A DNA stretch of 64,000 nt from Merluccius polli (GCA_030340625.1 JAOPHQ010005474.1:33501-97500), one strand, 5' to 3'; numbered from the stretch's first letter, positions 35,287 through 47,906 are shown. Numbers and translations are program-made. The notes: generated by a model from the letters alone, not told the origin.

Positions 35287-35320
35287 GTGTACGTGTGTGT
35301 GTGTGTGTGTGTGTGTGTGT
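35287..35320. repeat. (GT)n microsatellite
   Basis: About 16 GT units. Confidence 0.9.
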
Positions 35321-38300
35321 TAGAGACGGAGATCAAGAGACACTACAGGGGGTGGAGTTCAGTCCTATGCATGCTCAGATGTTTTCCCTTTAATTAAGTA
35401 ATCTGATTCAGGATGGGTATATTTTAAGAAATACACACAAAGACAAAATACAGGGAGCATGACCCTGGTGTCCTTACATGTACTCCTGGCGCTGTGTGTG
35501 TGTGCGTGCGTGTGTGTGTGTTTGGAGACGTGCACGTGTGAGTTTGGGCACCCCGTCTGGGATGCGCATGGCCGTCAGGCGGTCAGGCTGCAGAACAGCA
35601 CCGCATTTTTCCGACACATGCCGTCCAGAGACCGAGAACGGCTACCAGGGGGTCAAAGATGACCCTGTCGGTACTTCAGCCAAGCCGTGAAAGTTTAAGT
35701 AAATACGCCGGGGTGGGGTGGGGGGGGTTGGGAGCCCTGGTGGTCCAGAGGTCCCCACCCCACAGGTCCCCGAAACGCACAAAAACGCATATTCTCACAC
35801 ACACATAAACACAGAGTTTGGCGGCTAATGTTTTCCCACCCCACTGCCCCTGTTTGGATAACAGTGTGTTATGTGGTGGGCTGCTCCTGAGGCCCACGCT
35901 GCTAGCATGATGGGCTGCTGGGAATACTGTGCTGGATGCCAGCGTCTGCAGATGAGCAATAAATTTGAGGTTTATTCCACGCTGAGAGAACAAGAGAGGG
36001 AGAAAAAGATGGATTCCGCCTAAACATGAGATATGGAAAGTCAGCAAAATCAGTCTGGTGGAGCAAGTGTGCGTTTTTCCCTGGACAATCAATAGTCGCC
36101 ATCAAAATATGTGAATGATTGTTGTAATGCAGTTTTTATTCAGTTTTATGTTATAATTTTATGTCGCTCATTTTGAATTCATTTTTTTTGCTGTTTCTCT
36201 TTTCCTAACTTTTGCTATTGTTCCCATGTTAACTCAGCAATGGCTCACCATGACATCGTCTTGTAAACTTTTCCATTTCAACACACATTTAGTGTAGTAC
36301 TTCCTATTCCATAAAACTGCAGCACACCAAATGTGTGGTTAAATTTATATAGGATAGACATTTACTTTCTGAATCTTGAACAGCACTGTGTATTTGCGTA
36401 GTTTCCTTCAAATATAAAGATCAAAACCTTAATTCAAGCATTTAAGTTTCTGCAGTGGGATATTGCCCTAAATGCTATTCCATGCCAGCAGGATTATCCT
36501 AAGTCTTTCCTTTCGGCAAAATAATCACAGATACCCAAGAGCCACAACCACCTAGAAATCCAGTTAAATGGGCGGATAACCTACTACAGTATATTAAAAA
36601 ACACACACACACACACACACACACACTCTGCCTTCACTGAGTGTTTACAATTGCTTATAAAATAATAACACATCTTTAAACATGAGCGCATCCAGCACTT
36701 TTCCCCTTCCATCCTCCGCTTTTAAAAACGCTTAATTGGGTATTACTACTTCATGGGCGGTGAGAGGTTGGCAGCTCTGAGGAGTCTGCACACACCTTAC
36801 ACCATCGCTTTTCAGTTTTCATACATGCTCTCTCTCTCTCTGTCCCTCACTCACTCCTATTTTTCCAGTGATTAAAAGCAGCCAAAATCCTTGTCAAAAT
36901 ATTTCACACCACTTCTCCATACGGCGGTCATGATTAGGGAGGAAGGGCCCACCATGTTTAAAGCAAATTGCATGGAATAGATTGTTTTAGATTTTAACTT
37001 GAACTTAAACCCGGGTTAATTCCTGACTTCCTAAATAATACATTTCATATACATAGTACAATTGTTTTGCCTATAATATTATCATCATCTTCTAATTTAT
37101 TATTACTTTGGGGGGAACTTTGACATCATGTCGTGTTCTTGTTTCTTTTGCCTTAATGGAGCTGTTTTTAGACTCACCATTCGCTTATTTTGACATTTGA
37201 TATTATTTGACGTCCGCCCAGGGTCACCTACTGCTCCCCAGGCATCCCTGGAATGGGGGGGCTTCCTGCTCTGTGTGTTGCTTCTCAAGGTTTCCTACCT
37301 CTGGGGAGCCCTCATTGCCCCCCTGAGAGCCAAGGGTTAGCGTCTAGTGTGGGCCCCTGAAGCCCCCATGGAGGCTTGTTGTCATTGTGTTAAGGGCTAT
37401 GTACAAATAAACATGACACGGCTGTAGAGGGGAGAGATGCAAGCGTCGGTCGAATGTTTGGGTTTTGTCTCCCTGTACGCCGTAACGCTGTACGTAACGC
37501 ATCGTTTCAGGATTTCACTTATTTTATTAGCTTTCATTTAAGTCTTGTTATTTTATATCGTATTAAAGGATGCGCTTCTCTAAATATCGCCGATAAATGT
37601 TGCAATGACATTCGTCTAGAAGCCAACTGAAAGTAATGCTGTTTACAGTTCACTGTCAACCTCATGTAAAAATAAAACCTTGTCCCACAAGCTCTCCCAA
37701 ACATAAATTAACATAATTAAATTACATTTAAATAAATTAATGAATAAAACGAGCAAATGAAGCAGGTGTGCTTGTGCTTGTCCAGTCTGAAGCTGCATGT
37801 TAAAACAACGGCAGCATGTTTTAGATTAGGCTGCTGAGGTCTGTGTGTGTCTTGGCCCCAGACTCCGGTTCGGTCTCTGGTTCTCTCTGTACTGTTCCGA
37901 CTGAGCTGGACCTGCATCTCTTGCAAGCTGCTGCTGTAGCCTAGCGGGACGCTGGATGGACTGAATGTGCTCCCACTGTGTGTGGAAGGGAGGAGGAGGA
38001 GGAGGATAGGCTCTGGTCAACAGCTGGAAATCTCTGTCTCTGTCTGTCTCTGTCTTTGTCTCTGATGCTGCACACCTTGAATTCATAACCACTACCATGA
38101 GAGATCATCTGATATGGCTGCTGGAATTGAGAATGGGAATCCTGGTTTGGATTAAATGGAGCAGATAGGGAATTTGTTTTTGTGATCTTAACGGCAAGGC
38201 GGTTTTGTTTTTTGATTGCTTGAAATAGGAAATGGGAGGATGGGGGGGGGGCGGTTATGTTTCATGGATGTTGTACCAGTTATGTAGTACTTGTAAGTTG

Positions 38301-38990
38301 TAAGCATGCCAACGAGAATGTATTTTGTATTTGGCAGTGTTTTTTGCTGTATGTTTTAAGAGCAACCGTGGCTAGCAAAAATATAAAATAAATATATTTT
38401 CGAAAAAAAACCTTGCATTTCTTAAAAAAAAAAAAAGTTTATTTTATTGATTCATTTATTTATTTTGGGAAATCTCTTAAAGACCCACGCCAATTATTTC
38501 ATTATTCATTATTCATTCGTTATTTCTCGGAAATGTACTTAGCCTCTATCCAGTGGAGTGTTTAGCTTGGCTTCTGTGTTTTCAGCCGGTGGAAGAGACT
38601 ATAATTCAAATAGGGTTTCGTAACTAGGCCAGCCGACACGCCAAACGAGGGGTTGGTGTGTGCGCTTGATACACGATCTCCACTATTAAGCCACAGTCAC
38701 AAATTTTGTTAAAAAGTCGGCAATTCTGATAAACAAAAGACTTTATTACACATCTGCTGTCTGGACGTAAGGCGAGGGGAACAGCGGGATAGCACAGTGT
38801 GCACAGGGTTTCCCCTGCACCGCTGCAAGGACACATACACACACACACACACGCAGTGAAAGGCCCTTTGACTCTGCGTCATCACTATGTGTGTTCTGGA
38901 TCGGGCCGCTCCTGTGAGTGTGTATCGATTTGTGCTATCCATGTGTCCGAGCTTGTGTGTGTGACTGCGTAATTGTGTGTGTCATCCATG
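35321..38990. other. Mostly unique intron sequence
   Basis: No gene recognised. Small items: GT tracts at 35495-35520, CA tract at 36600-36626, CT at 36830-36842, GA-like tracts near 38030, AT-rich blocks at 36120-36440 and 38380-38480. A repeat-like segment is at 37210-37420 (CTCAAGGTTTCCTACCTC, GTTAAGGGCTATGTACAAAT), resembling a dispersed fish repeat tail. Confidence 0.5.
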
Positions 38991-39004
38991 TGCGTATGAG
39001 CTTC

Positions 39005-39006
<2 letters not shown>

Positions 39007-39088
<82 letters not shown>
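39007..39088. repeat. (GT)n microsatellite
   Basis: About 41 GT units. Confidence 0.96.
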
Positions 39089-39092
<4 letters not shown>

Positions 39093-39342
39093 AGTAGACA
39101 GAGGTCTCAGTCCTGTGGCATTTCCAGGCTGTGGTGGCGTCCCATACCGCAGCATGGTAATAATAATCACTTAACCCAAATCAGACGCAATCAGGAGCCA
39201 CAGCCTGCAGCTGGGGGGGGGGTGATGATGATGATGAGGAAACTGATGACCCACAGGGGGGCAGGGGAGGAAGAGCGGTTGTCTTTGTTGTACCATCACG
39301 TCTCCGTTTAGCTGTGCCAGACAGGATCTGAGGGCACCATCC

Positions 39343-39343
39343 T

Positions 39344-39379
<36 letters not shown>

Positions 39380-39422
39380 GTTTGTGTGCGTGTGTGTGTG
39401 TGTGTGTGTGTCTGTGTGTGTT
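39343..39422. repeat. (GT)n, interrupted
   Basis: Two GT tracts separated by AGATGTTTGTGTGC. Confidence 0.9.
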
Positions 39423-39547
39423 GCCGTGTCACCCCAGGCTGCTGTTGCTGAGTCATGTGATCTGATGATGCTGTGATTGCTTCCTCTGATGTTTGTTTAG
39501 TGATGGAGGTCCCGTCTCAGCCCAGGGCCTGTAAGGAGTCACACGCT

Positions 39548-39712
39548 ACACACATACACACACATACACATACACACGCACACACACACACACACACGCT
39601 TCACGCTCACAGAGACATGCTGACACACACACACACACAGCTCCCATCATAACATTTTCAGGCCACACACACATATGTCTGAGACTGACACACACACACA
39701 CACATACACAGT
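39548..39712. repeat. Interrupted (CA)n
   Basis: CA tracts with ATACACA variants across 165 bp. Confidence 0.88.
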
Positions 39713-39970
39713 GACATGGCTCCATGTAGGTTGTTGGGGTCCTCACTTGTTCTCCATGTTCTTCCGGCCTGGAGCTTATCTCCCCCTCCTCCCCCCCAGC
39801 CCTCCTCCCTCCCCCCCAGCCTGCTAATCACACCCAGATTGGCCCAATATTGTATCACAGGGAGAAATCTGAAGTGTGTGTGTGTGTGTGTGTTGGTAGT
39901 ACCTTGCAGCATCTGCCATTCATTTAGAGTGGAAGACAAACACACTGATGAAAATGGCCGAAACCACAAG

Positions 39971-40082
39971 ATCTCTCTCTCGCTCTCTCCCTCCCTCTCT
40001 CGCTCTTCCTCTCTCCCGCCCTCTCTCTGTCACTCTCTCTTGCTCTCTGTCACTCTCTCTTTCTCTCTCTCCCTCTCTCCCT
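39971..40082. repeat. (CT)n-rich polypyrimidine tract
   Basis: CTCTCTCG, CTCCCTCT and CACTCTCT units; poly-G at 40103-40114 follows. Confidence 0.88.
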
Positions 40083-40758
40083 GTATGTTGAGGGGAAAGT
40101 AGGGGGGGGGGGGGTCGGAGGTGAAGAGAGGTAGAAGAAGAGAGGCATTTGAACTTGGTTGTATGCATATCCAGTGCCATTCAAATATCACATTTGCAAA
40201 GCACACAAGGGCCCCATTTCAAAACCCTCTTGTCTCTCTTGCGCTCTCAATTGAATTTCACCTTGTTTAAACACACGCTCGCCCGCTGTCGCCTCTTCCA
40301 TGTCGCCACTGAAGCGTGCTGCCGGGCTTCAACGTATGTGACGGACTCTGCGGCACATCTGGGTTTGATTGTGTTGCGCTTGGAGATACCAGACGTTTTG
40401 ACGGGAGTTAAGATCGCATTAAAGGGGTTTTTTGGCGTTGTTTGTTTGTCAAAAGATGTATTTTGTTATTTTTAGCTCTATCCGTTAAGCTAAAATCAAT
40501 GAACCATCCATTTGGTGATGGGAACCTTTTTTCTTTTTTCTTTTTTTGAATTTTGAGTACATTTTTGAAGCACAGAATCCTAAAATCCCGAAATATGTAC
40601 ATTGTGACCAGTTGCTTTGGTAAGAACGAGTTAACAAAATCAGTTAAATTGTGAATATAAAACAACTTTTGTCGTACTTTTGTCACTTCCTCTCTGTAAT
40701 GAACAGATACACTTGACACTCGAAACATTCGAATATGCAAGAACAAGTCTTATCTACC

Positions 40759-40762
<4 letters not shown>

Positions 40763-40798
<36 letters not shown>

Positions 40799-40826
40799 GA
40801 GAGGGAGAGAGAGAGGGAGAGGGAGT
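40763..40826. repeat. (GA)n then GAGGGA units
   Basis: About 16 GA units followed by GGGAGA variants. Confidence 0.92.
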
Positions 40827-41160
40827 CTGCGTGTGTGTATGGAGTTGTGTGTGTGTTTCTGGGGGTGGGGTTAGTGCGGTCGTGTTGGCTGACGAGGTGT
40901 TGAAGTGGAACGGTCGGAAGATCAATTTGGCCGGCGACATCTGCCCCCAGAACATGTGACCCAGAACCCTCCTAATCCTCCCTAGCACTCTCTAATGGAG
41001 GAATGCACACACATACACACACGCACACGCACAAACGGACACACATGCACCTATACATGCACACACATGCACAGAGATACGTGCACACACGCACGATTTG
41101 CTTCCAATACGTCTTTTTTACACCCGCCCCTCCCTCCCGTCCCCCAAACACACACACACA

Positions 41161-41265
41161 GTTTAACCTTTCACAGAGCATTTGCACCCTGGAAATACCA
41201 CCCCCCCCCACCCCCCACCCCACCCTCACCACCACAACCGTGATCCCCTTCACCACCCACATGCG

Positions 41266-41348
<83 letters not shown>

Positions 41349-41440
41349 AACCTTACATAGAGCATTTGCACCCTTGAAATACACCACCATCACACCCCCC
41401 CTCCATCCTGACCACCACCATGATCCCCTTCACCACACAC
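41161..41440. repeat. Duplicated 100-bp segment flanking (CA)n
   Basis: GTTTAACCTTTCACAGAGC... at 41161 recurs as GTTTAACCTTACATAGAGC at 41345, each followed by CATTTGCACCCT, a CCACC-rich stretch and GTGATCCCCTTCACCAC (or ATGATCCCC...). A (CA)n tract at 41268-41344 sits between the copies. Confidence 0.88.
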
Positions 41441-41879
41441 ACACACACACACACACTCTTGCTTACACACACACGCACGCACGCACGTGCGCGCATGCAG
41501 GGCTAAGCAGCAGTGTTATTCTCCAGCTGGGCTTGTAGTGTGTGTGTGGCTTTGATAAGATAATGGGCTGGGGGTGGGGGGTGGGGGGGTGGGTCTCGTG
41601 GGTCCGTTCTGCAGCACCTGAGCCTCTGGCTGGGTGCTGGGGTGGGTGGGTGTGTGGGTGGAGGGTCCAGGACGTGCTCATGGTCTGTTGACTTAAGCCT
41701 TCAGACCCCCATCCATCATCTGCTGCTGACGGCCGCTTGCACCCCCCCCCCCCCCCCCACCCAACCAACCAACCTCCAACCCCTGGCCTCCACTAGAGTG
41801 GGCCTCGGCCTCCTGGGTACACGTAAGAACCAGCCACGTGCGCACCCCTGGGTGCATGTAAGAACCACCAGTCCCAGAA

Positions 41880-42240
41880 ATCAGAGCATTTCTTCACCTG
41901 GCTTCTCTCTCTCGCTCTCGCGCACCCTAGCTCTTTCTCTCGATCTCGCTCTTGCTCTCTCTCTCTTACCCTCTCGCTCATGCTTCCCCTCTCCCTCTCA
42001 TATTACTGTATCATTACCCTCTCACTCTCTCTCTAGCACACTTTCTCACACTCTGTCTCCTGCTATCTCTCTCTATTTCTCTCCCTCTTACTTTCATGCT
42101 TTACTCTCTTTCTTGGCATATTCTTTCTTTCCTCCTCTGTCTGCCTGTCATTGTCCATCTCGCTCTCTTTATTCCTTTGACCTTTCTTTTATACCTGGCC
42201 TTTCCTTTTTGTACCTGGATGCACTCTCTCTCCCTCTCTC
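41880..42240. repeat. Degenerate CT-rich tract
   Basis: CTCTCTCGCTCTCG-type sequence interspersed with unique bases over 360 bp. Confidence 0.8.
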
Positions 42241-42328
42241 ATATGCCAACAACTCGCTATATTGCACATGACAAAATACACCTCCCTCCGCTCCGACCCA
42301 CCCCAAGCCCTTTTCCCTGTTTTCTCAG

Positions 42329-42391
42329 GGAGGGAGGGAGGGAGGGAGGGAGGGAGGGGGGCAGGGGGGCGGGCGGGCGGGCGGGCGGGCA
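42329..42391. repeat. (GGGA)n to (GGGC)n G-rich tract
   Basis: About seven GGGA units, a G6 pair, then five GGGC units. Many G3 runs with one-base loops make quadruplex formation likely. Confidence 0.93.
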
Positions 42392-42394
42392 GTG

Positions 42395-42560
42395 AATTGC
42401 TCTTAAATCCTTCCTGTCATTTCTTCTTTTTTTTCTACCTCTAAACCACCGAGGCATTTGGCAAAAAAAAAAAAAACCTTTCTTGGCAATTATGTTTAAT
42501 CGTACGTGGCCGTTCCAATCAGGGCCCGCTCTGCTGAGCACATTTACACGGGTTTCAGGT
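42395..42560. promoter_or_regulatory. Candidate non-coding element
   Basis: GTGAATTGCTCTTAAATCC and TTGGCAATTATGTTTAATCG lie in mostly repeat-free sequence; an A14 run is inside. Confidence 0.22.
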
Positions 42561-42689
42561 TCGGCCCACATCGCTCCCGCCGAGGGACCCGGTGGGTGGG
42601 GGGGGGCGGATGGAGGGAGGGAGGACCACCTGGTCACTAACTAGGCACTCCTCCGTCGAGATCATCCCTCGTTTTTAAACTGTCTCCCC

Positions 42690-42890
42690 TTGTATTCTGT
42701 CTCCTGCTGTCTTCTGTTGCCTTCTACTGTTTCTAACAGTCTGCTGATGTTTCCTACTGAATTCTATGCTCTTCTACTGTCTTCTATTGTCTTCTACTGT
42801 TTTTAACTGTCTGCCGATGTTTCCTACTTTCTTCTATGCACTTCTACTGTCTTCAATGTCTTCTACGGTCTCTTATTGTCTCCATACTGT
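42690..42890. repeat. Nested tandem repeat (10-bp in 70-bp)
   Basis: CTTCTACTGT-like decamers recur. The stretches beginning 42721 and 42791 are 70-bp copies sharing TTCCTACT and TCTGC(T/C)GATG. Confidence 0.85.
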
Positions 42891-43375
42891 TAAGATTAAC
42901 CGATAAGATTACGGCTGTAATGGTATTGGTCAGGGCGGCTGTTTTTGTAATAACGCTGAGACTATATCCAGGGTCAGATACCAGAGGAAGGGACCCTGAC
43001 CTCTCCAGGCAGGGACCTGCTAATTGCTGTGTCTGCGTGCGTTGCTCCTCGATGGGCTCCTCGAGGTGCTCCCGGTGTGTGTGTTGTGTTTTTACACCGA
43101 GGGGGTTAGGAGGCACAGGAGGAGAGGAGGGCAGTGGAAGACTATTAGTCACTATTGAAGTAGCGAAAACAGTTAAAAGGGAAAAGGTTACATCTGTGTG
43201 TGTGCGCGTGTGCATGTGTGTGTGTGTTGTGTGCGCGTGTGTTAAGCGCTTTAGCAGAACTCCCAGATGCGCTGGCCAGCTAGGTCCAGTGCTGACCAGC
43301 CCACCCAGGCTGTGAGAGAGTGAGCATCAGTTTCTCTCGCTCTCTCTCGCTCTCTTTCGCTCTCTCTCTGGACCA

Positions 43376-43606
43376 TGGAAGCCACTGTGTGTGTGTGTGC
43401 GCATACTAGTCTTTGTGTGTTTGTGTGTGTGCGTGCGTGGGTGTGTTGTGGATACATGTGTGTGTGTGTGTGGGTGTGTTGTGGATACATGTGTGTGTGT
43501 GTGACAGAGGGAGAGTGGGTCTGTGATCCTCCTCTGGTTTCCCTGGTGAAAGGCAGCATTATAACCTCTTTCCATGAGCTCACGCCAGGCCCTGCTGCCG
43601 TCATGT

Positions 43607-43649
<43 letters not shown>

Positions 43650-44098
43650 TCTGTGTGTATTTGTCTCTCTGTGTCCATATATGTGTGTGCGTGTGTGTTT
43701 GTCTGTCTGTGTGTGTCCATCTCTGTGCGTGTGTGTGAATATTGATGTGTGTTTTCTTTAATTTGCATTTGTATGTAAGAATATGCATCGTGGATGTGTG
43801 TGACTGGTGGTATGCATGCACACGTGTTTGCATAGCATGTGCAAGCATGTGTGTGTATAGGTGTTTTTTGTGCATCTGTGTGTGTGTCTGTGTGTGTGAT
43901 AATATTCATGTGTGTGTGTGTGTGTCTGAATGTATTAATGGCTATGTGTGTGTGTGTGTGTGTTTGGGTGTGTGTGTATGTGTGTGTGTGTGTGTGCGTG
44001 TGTGTGTTTGAACAGCTTTCCATTTGGCCTCACCCAGGGTCCCGCTCCTCTCGTGTTTAGACAACAGTGGTGCACATGGAGGGTGAAATATGACTTGG

Positions 44099-44139
<41 letters not shown>

Positions 44140-44140
44140 A
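43376..44140. repeat. Long complex (TG)n region
   Basis: TG tracts with GCG, TTTG and CATG variants make up most of 765 bp. A local duplication GTGTTGTGGATACATGTG occurs at 43443 and 43478. The longest pure tracts are at 43613-43646 and 44100-44136. Confidence 0.88.
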
Positions 44141-44270
44141 CTCGCTGATGTATCCATACATTTAATTGATTGATTTAAGAACCCAGGCAAACACACTTGT
44201 TGAGGCTGCAGATTATGGAGACGAGAGGGAAAACACTAATGCCAGAGTTTGTGAATCAGAGAATACACGC

Positions 44271-44273
<3 letters not shown>

Positions 44274-44353
<80 letters not shown>
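44274..44353. repeat. (TC)n microsatellite
   Basis: About 40 TC units. Confidence 0.96.
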
Positions 44354-44354
<1 letters not shown>

Positions 44355-44568
44355 GTACTGATATATTTACCCCATCCATCGAAGCATCCTGTGAAATAAA
44401 TGATTCACAAGTAAAGCTTTGCTTAGCCTTAGCGCAAGATTGATCTGTTTAACGATGTACTGATTGCTTTTTAACATGCTCCATCTTTAAATGACCTTTT
44501 AAATTTTGTTTATTATGGTCTGCGATGTGACAGCGGCAATCTGTTTTAATGTCGAGAGGACCTGAAAG

Positions 44569-44623
44569 TGTGTGTGTGTGTGTGTGGGTGTGTTGATGTA
44601 AGTAAGTGTGTGTGTTGATGCGC

Positions 44624-44658
<35 letters not shown>

Positions 44659-44745
44659 GATGCACGGGGTGTGTGTATGTGTTTTGTGTTGTATGCAAGT
44701 GTGTGTGTGTGTTGTTGCGTGTGTGTGTGTGTGTGTGTGTGTGAG
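44569..44745. repeat. Complex (TG)n
   Basis: TG tracts separated by TTGATG-containing spacers (GTGTTGATGTAAG, GTTGATGCGCGC, GTTGATGCACGG), suggesting duplication of the spacer. Confidence 0.88.
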
Positions 44746-44834
44746 GCTACTCATGCCAGTGTGTTTTATCACCTGTCTCATTATTAAAAGTGTCGAAGGG
44801 CTAGCTGAGCCAAGGACGTAACATTCCTACTTTA

Positions 44835-45160
44835 ATGTCTCCCTCCTGTCTCCTTGCTTTCTCTCCTTCACCCTTTCTCCATCCTGTCTCTCTTTTTCTT
44901 AGCATCTCTCTCCATCACTACCTCTCTCCTCCTATCCTCTCTCACGCTCTCTGTCTCTCTCACTATTCCTCTCCCCCTGCCTATCTCTCACGTTTTATCT
45001 CTCTCCATCCCCTTGCTATCTTCCTCTTTTCTTCTCTCTCTCTCACTCTCTCTATTATTGTCTCCATTTCTGTGTGTGTCTCTGTCTCTCTCTCTCTATC
45101 CCTCTCTTTCTTGCTATCCTTCTCTTTCTCATCTCTCTTACTCTCTTCCTCTCGTTCTGC
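44835..45160. repeat. Degenerate CT-rich tract
   Basis: CTCTCTC units with TCCATC and CACT variants. Confidence 0.8.
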
Positions 45161-45520
45161 TCATTTCCCGTTTTCCTATAAACTTTTGAATACAACCATT
45201 TTGCTTTTACCTGAGAAGCATTGCCACAACAACACAAGTTACACTTTAAACAATGAAGAAACGAGAGTCCCACTCACTAGAAGAGCGGTACCACACATTT
45301 TCAGTGGCTTTCAAAGCAGGTGGAATGGTCTTCACATGCCTGCCGCTTATTTGTTTTATACAGTGTATTGCATACGAAAGGAAAGCGACCCCCGTGTTGA
45401 AAACGTACATTGCAGTGTGCTAATTTGTTCTTTATTTATTCTAGTTTTTTCATCCTACATTCCTGTGAAATTTCGTTCCCACTTCCCAGCTTCCCCCCCG
45501 AAAACATACTCCAAATGTTT

Positions 45521-45524
<4 letters not shown>

Positions 45525-45552
<28 letters not shown>

Positions 45553-45612
45553 ATTTGACTCTTGTTATCCACTCTTTCTCCTCTTAGCCCCTCTCTCTCT
45601 CTCTCTCTGTCG
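45525..45612. repeat. (CT)n tracts
   Basis: Two pure CT runs around TATTTGACTCTTG. Confidence 0.88.
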
Positions 45613-45629
45613 AGCTCTCCATGTCTCTC

Positions 45630-45760
45630 ATAGGGTCGAATTTAGGCATAAGCGAATAATTAGGTAATTGCCCCCCGCCCAACCCCCACCCCCACCTCCA
45701 CCCCTCTGATTGAGCTGAATAGGAAACGTTTCAATTAGGGCTAAAACTGCACGAAGAGGA
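45630..45760. promoter_or_regulatory. Candidate conserved non-coding element
   Basis: GCGAATAATTAGGTAATTG and GATTGAGCTGAATAGG flank a C-rich run; TTTCAATTAGGGC follows. Several TAAT/ATTA cores. Confidence 0.33.
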
Positions 45761-46084
45761 GGTGGAGGAGGAGGAAGTAGCCTCTTGCAAAGGGAAACAT
45801 TTCTTGTCATGCAACCGAGCCCCCACACCGCGAACCAGGATTAGGCTCGGAGACCAGGGGAGGAAACGGCTCAGGAACTGGGGGTAGGGGGGGAGAGGGG
45901 GCTAGGGGTGATGCTGGGAAGGCTGAGAGCGATGGGTGGGGATCAGGGTGGGGAGGACGTGGAGAAAGTGGATGAAGAAAAAAAAAAGAAGTGGGGGGGA
46001 GAAGGAGGAAGTAGGGGGGGGGGGGGCACCTAGAGAGAGAAGGAGTAGGGGGAGAGAGGGAGGGAGGGAGGAGGCGGGGTGAAA

Positions 46085-46195
46085 AGACAGAGGGAAATGA
46101 TTGCAGCAATTATGGCCGTATTTAAACACACCTCTCCCTCTGATATGACTTATTTTGTCTTGGAGATCGCCTGTCCAGATAAGACCCCCCATCCT
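46085..46195. promoter_or_regulatory. Candidate conserved non-coding element
   Basis: AATGATTGCAGCAATTATGG and CGTATTTAAACACACC in repeat-free sequence between G-rich and GA tracts. Confidence 0.3.
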
Positions 46196-46205
46196 CTGTT
46201 AGCCC

Positions 46206-46207
<2 letters not shown>

Positions 46208-46254
<47 letters not shown>
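46208..46254. repeat. (GA)n microsatellite
   Basis: About 23 units. Confidence 0.95.
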
Positions 46255-46258
<4 letters not shown>

Positions 46259-46479
46259 AACAGTGTATGTATAGTATATATATATATGTGTGTGTGTGAG
46301 ATGAGGTCTCCCTATGGGACACACTGTGGTTAGATGAGTAAACGGTGGTCAGTGTTAATGTCTAGCCCAGACTACCTGTGTGGTTCACCTCACACATATG
46401 CACGCACGCACACACACACACACACAGCTGTCCAGTAGCTCTTTCAGGTACAGTGGGTTGAACTGTTGAATCTAATTAT

Positions 46480-46840
46480 ATTACTGTAGTTTTTTTATTG
46501 TTGTTGTGGTAATTTCAGTAAATGTTTCAGTATGCATATTGCATTAATTTTATTATTTTATTTTTAGAATATTTATTTACATACTGTATGTGAATACAAA
46601 TTATTCATTCTAGAATAGTTTTGCAAACTCTGTATTTTAAGGATATAAAAAAACTAACTATGAATCGTAATTAAAAAAAAATAATATAACAATGATACAT
46701 AAGAAAAAAATGTTATACAACTAAACATGGTAATGACATTGTTTTTCATATTTCTAAATTTTAAGATGATAATTTACAAAAAATAATTAGGTTTTAATAT
46801 TTCTAACTATTTCAGTTAGGCTCTCATCTGCATCTGTCAT
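46480..46840. other. AT-rich intron block
   Basis: Strongly AT-rich with A-runs; no open structure recognised. Confidence 0.6.
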
Positions 46841-47477
46841 TCTCTCTCTCTCTCTCTCTCGCTCTCGCTCGCTCGCTTTAGCGGTCATTAAGCCACAACC
46901 CGAGCTGCCAATCAGACCAGAAACAGGTTACCAGCCAGACTAAGTAATGCTAACCCAGACTAGACAGGGGCCCTAGACAGGGGTCCCAGCTCAAACTTAA
47001 CATTCTGGGACCCCGGGCTCCGTCGTCCCCCGATGGCTCCTAGTGTGGCCCTGATTTGGTGGAGGGGAGGGGCGGTCACATCCGCAGTAATTTGTGTTTG
47101 TGCATTGTGTGACAAGTGAGACAAATGATATGGCCTGCAGTCAAACACACACACAAACACACACGCCTCACCCCTCCCCATGCCCTCCCTCCCACACACA
47201 CACACACGCGCGCGCTTCAGGTGTATGCTGGATGGGTTGGGGGGGGGGGGGGGGGTTCATGTATGTATGGTATGGAAGACCGGGGAAATGGTTATGCTCT
47301 TGTGTTTATTTTGAAGGGGTTTTTTTTTATTGATGAATGATATCTACACTGGGGGGCTTGTGTGATCAACAGGGCCGGTGGGTGGCTATATGCATTTTTT
47401 TTAACGTTTTTTTTTTTTTTTCTCCCTCTTTCCGTCCTCCTCATCATCTCACGGCACGCCAACCGTCTGCGTGTATA

Positions 47478-47520
<43 letters not shown>

Positions 47521-47525
47521 ACAAA
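47478..47525. repeat. (CA)n microsatellite
   Basis: CA units with two ATA interruptions. A poly-C run follows at 47585-47603. Confidence 0.92.
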
Positions 47526-47629
47526 TACACCGACGTGCGCGGCCCGTTCACTCGCACACAGTGATCGTTTCATTTCACCAACCACCCCCCCCCCCCCCCC
47601 CCCACCCCGACCCCCAACCCTCATTTACA

Positions 47630-47770
47630 TTTTCCGGGACATTTTTCATCATAAGCGCGTTCTGTCATCGATATTCGCCGGGAGATTGAGGGTCCTCGCG
47701 CCACCGCGCCGCTCGGCGGAACACGGAATCCATTATGGAACCCTGGTCATGTTTTCCCCTCAAAATGAGT
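47630..47770. promoter_or_regulatory. CpG-rich candidate element
   Basis: CATAAGCGCGTTCTGTCATC, CGATATTCGCCGGG, CCACCGCGCCGCTCGGCGG and GAATCCATTATGGAACC. Dense CpG in a repeat-rich intron. Confidence 0.28.
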
Positions 47771-47906
47771 TCCACCCCCCCCCCCCCCCCACAGACCCCC
47801 CCCGGACGCCCTACTCGTACCCGGCGTGTAGTACTCATATGGAGCCGCTTAGGAGGATTACCTGGCCTGTATTTAGTCTAAGCAGCCAGCAGGGCCCGCA
47901 CAACCG

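Noticed and set aside
40860..40960. Frame reading VLKWNGRKINLAGDICPQNM
   Set aside because: Too short, no acceptor, preceded by GA and GT repeats. I recognise no protein.
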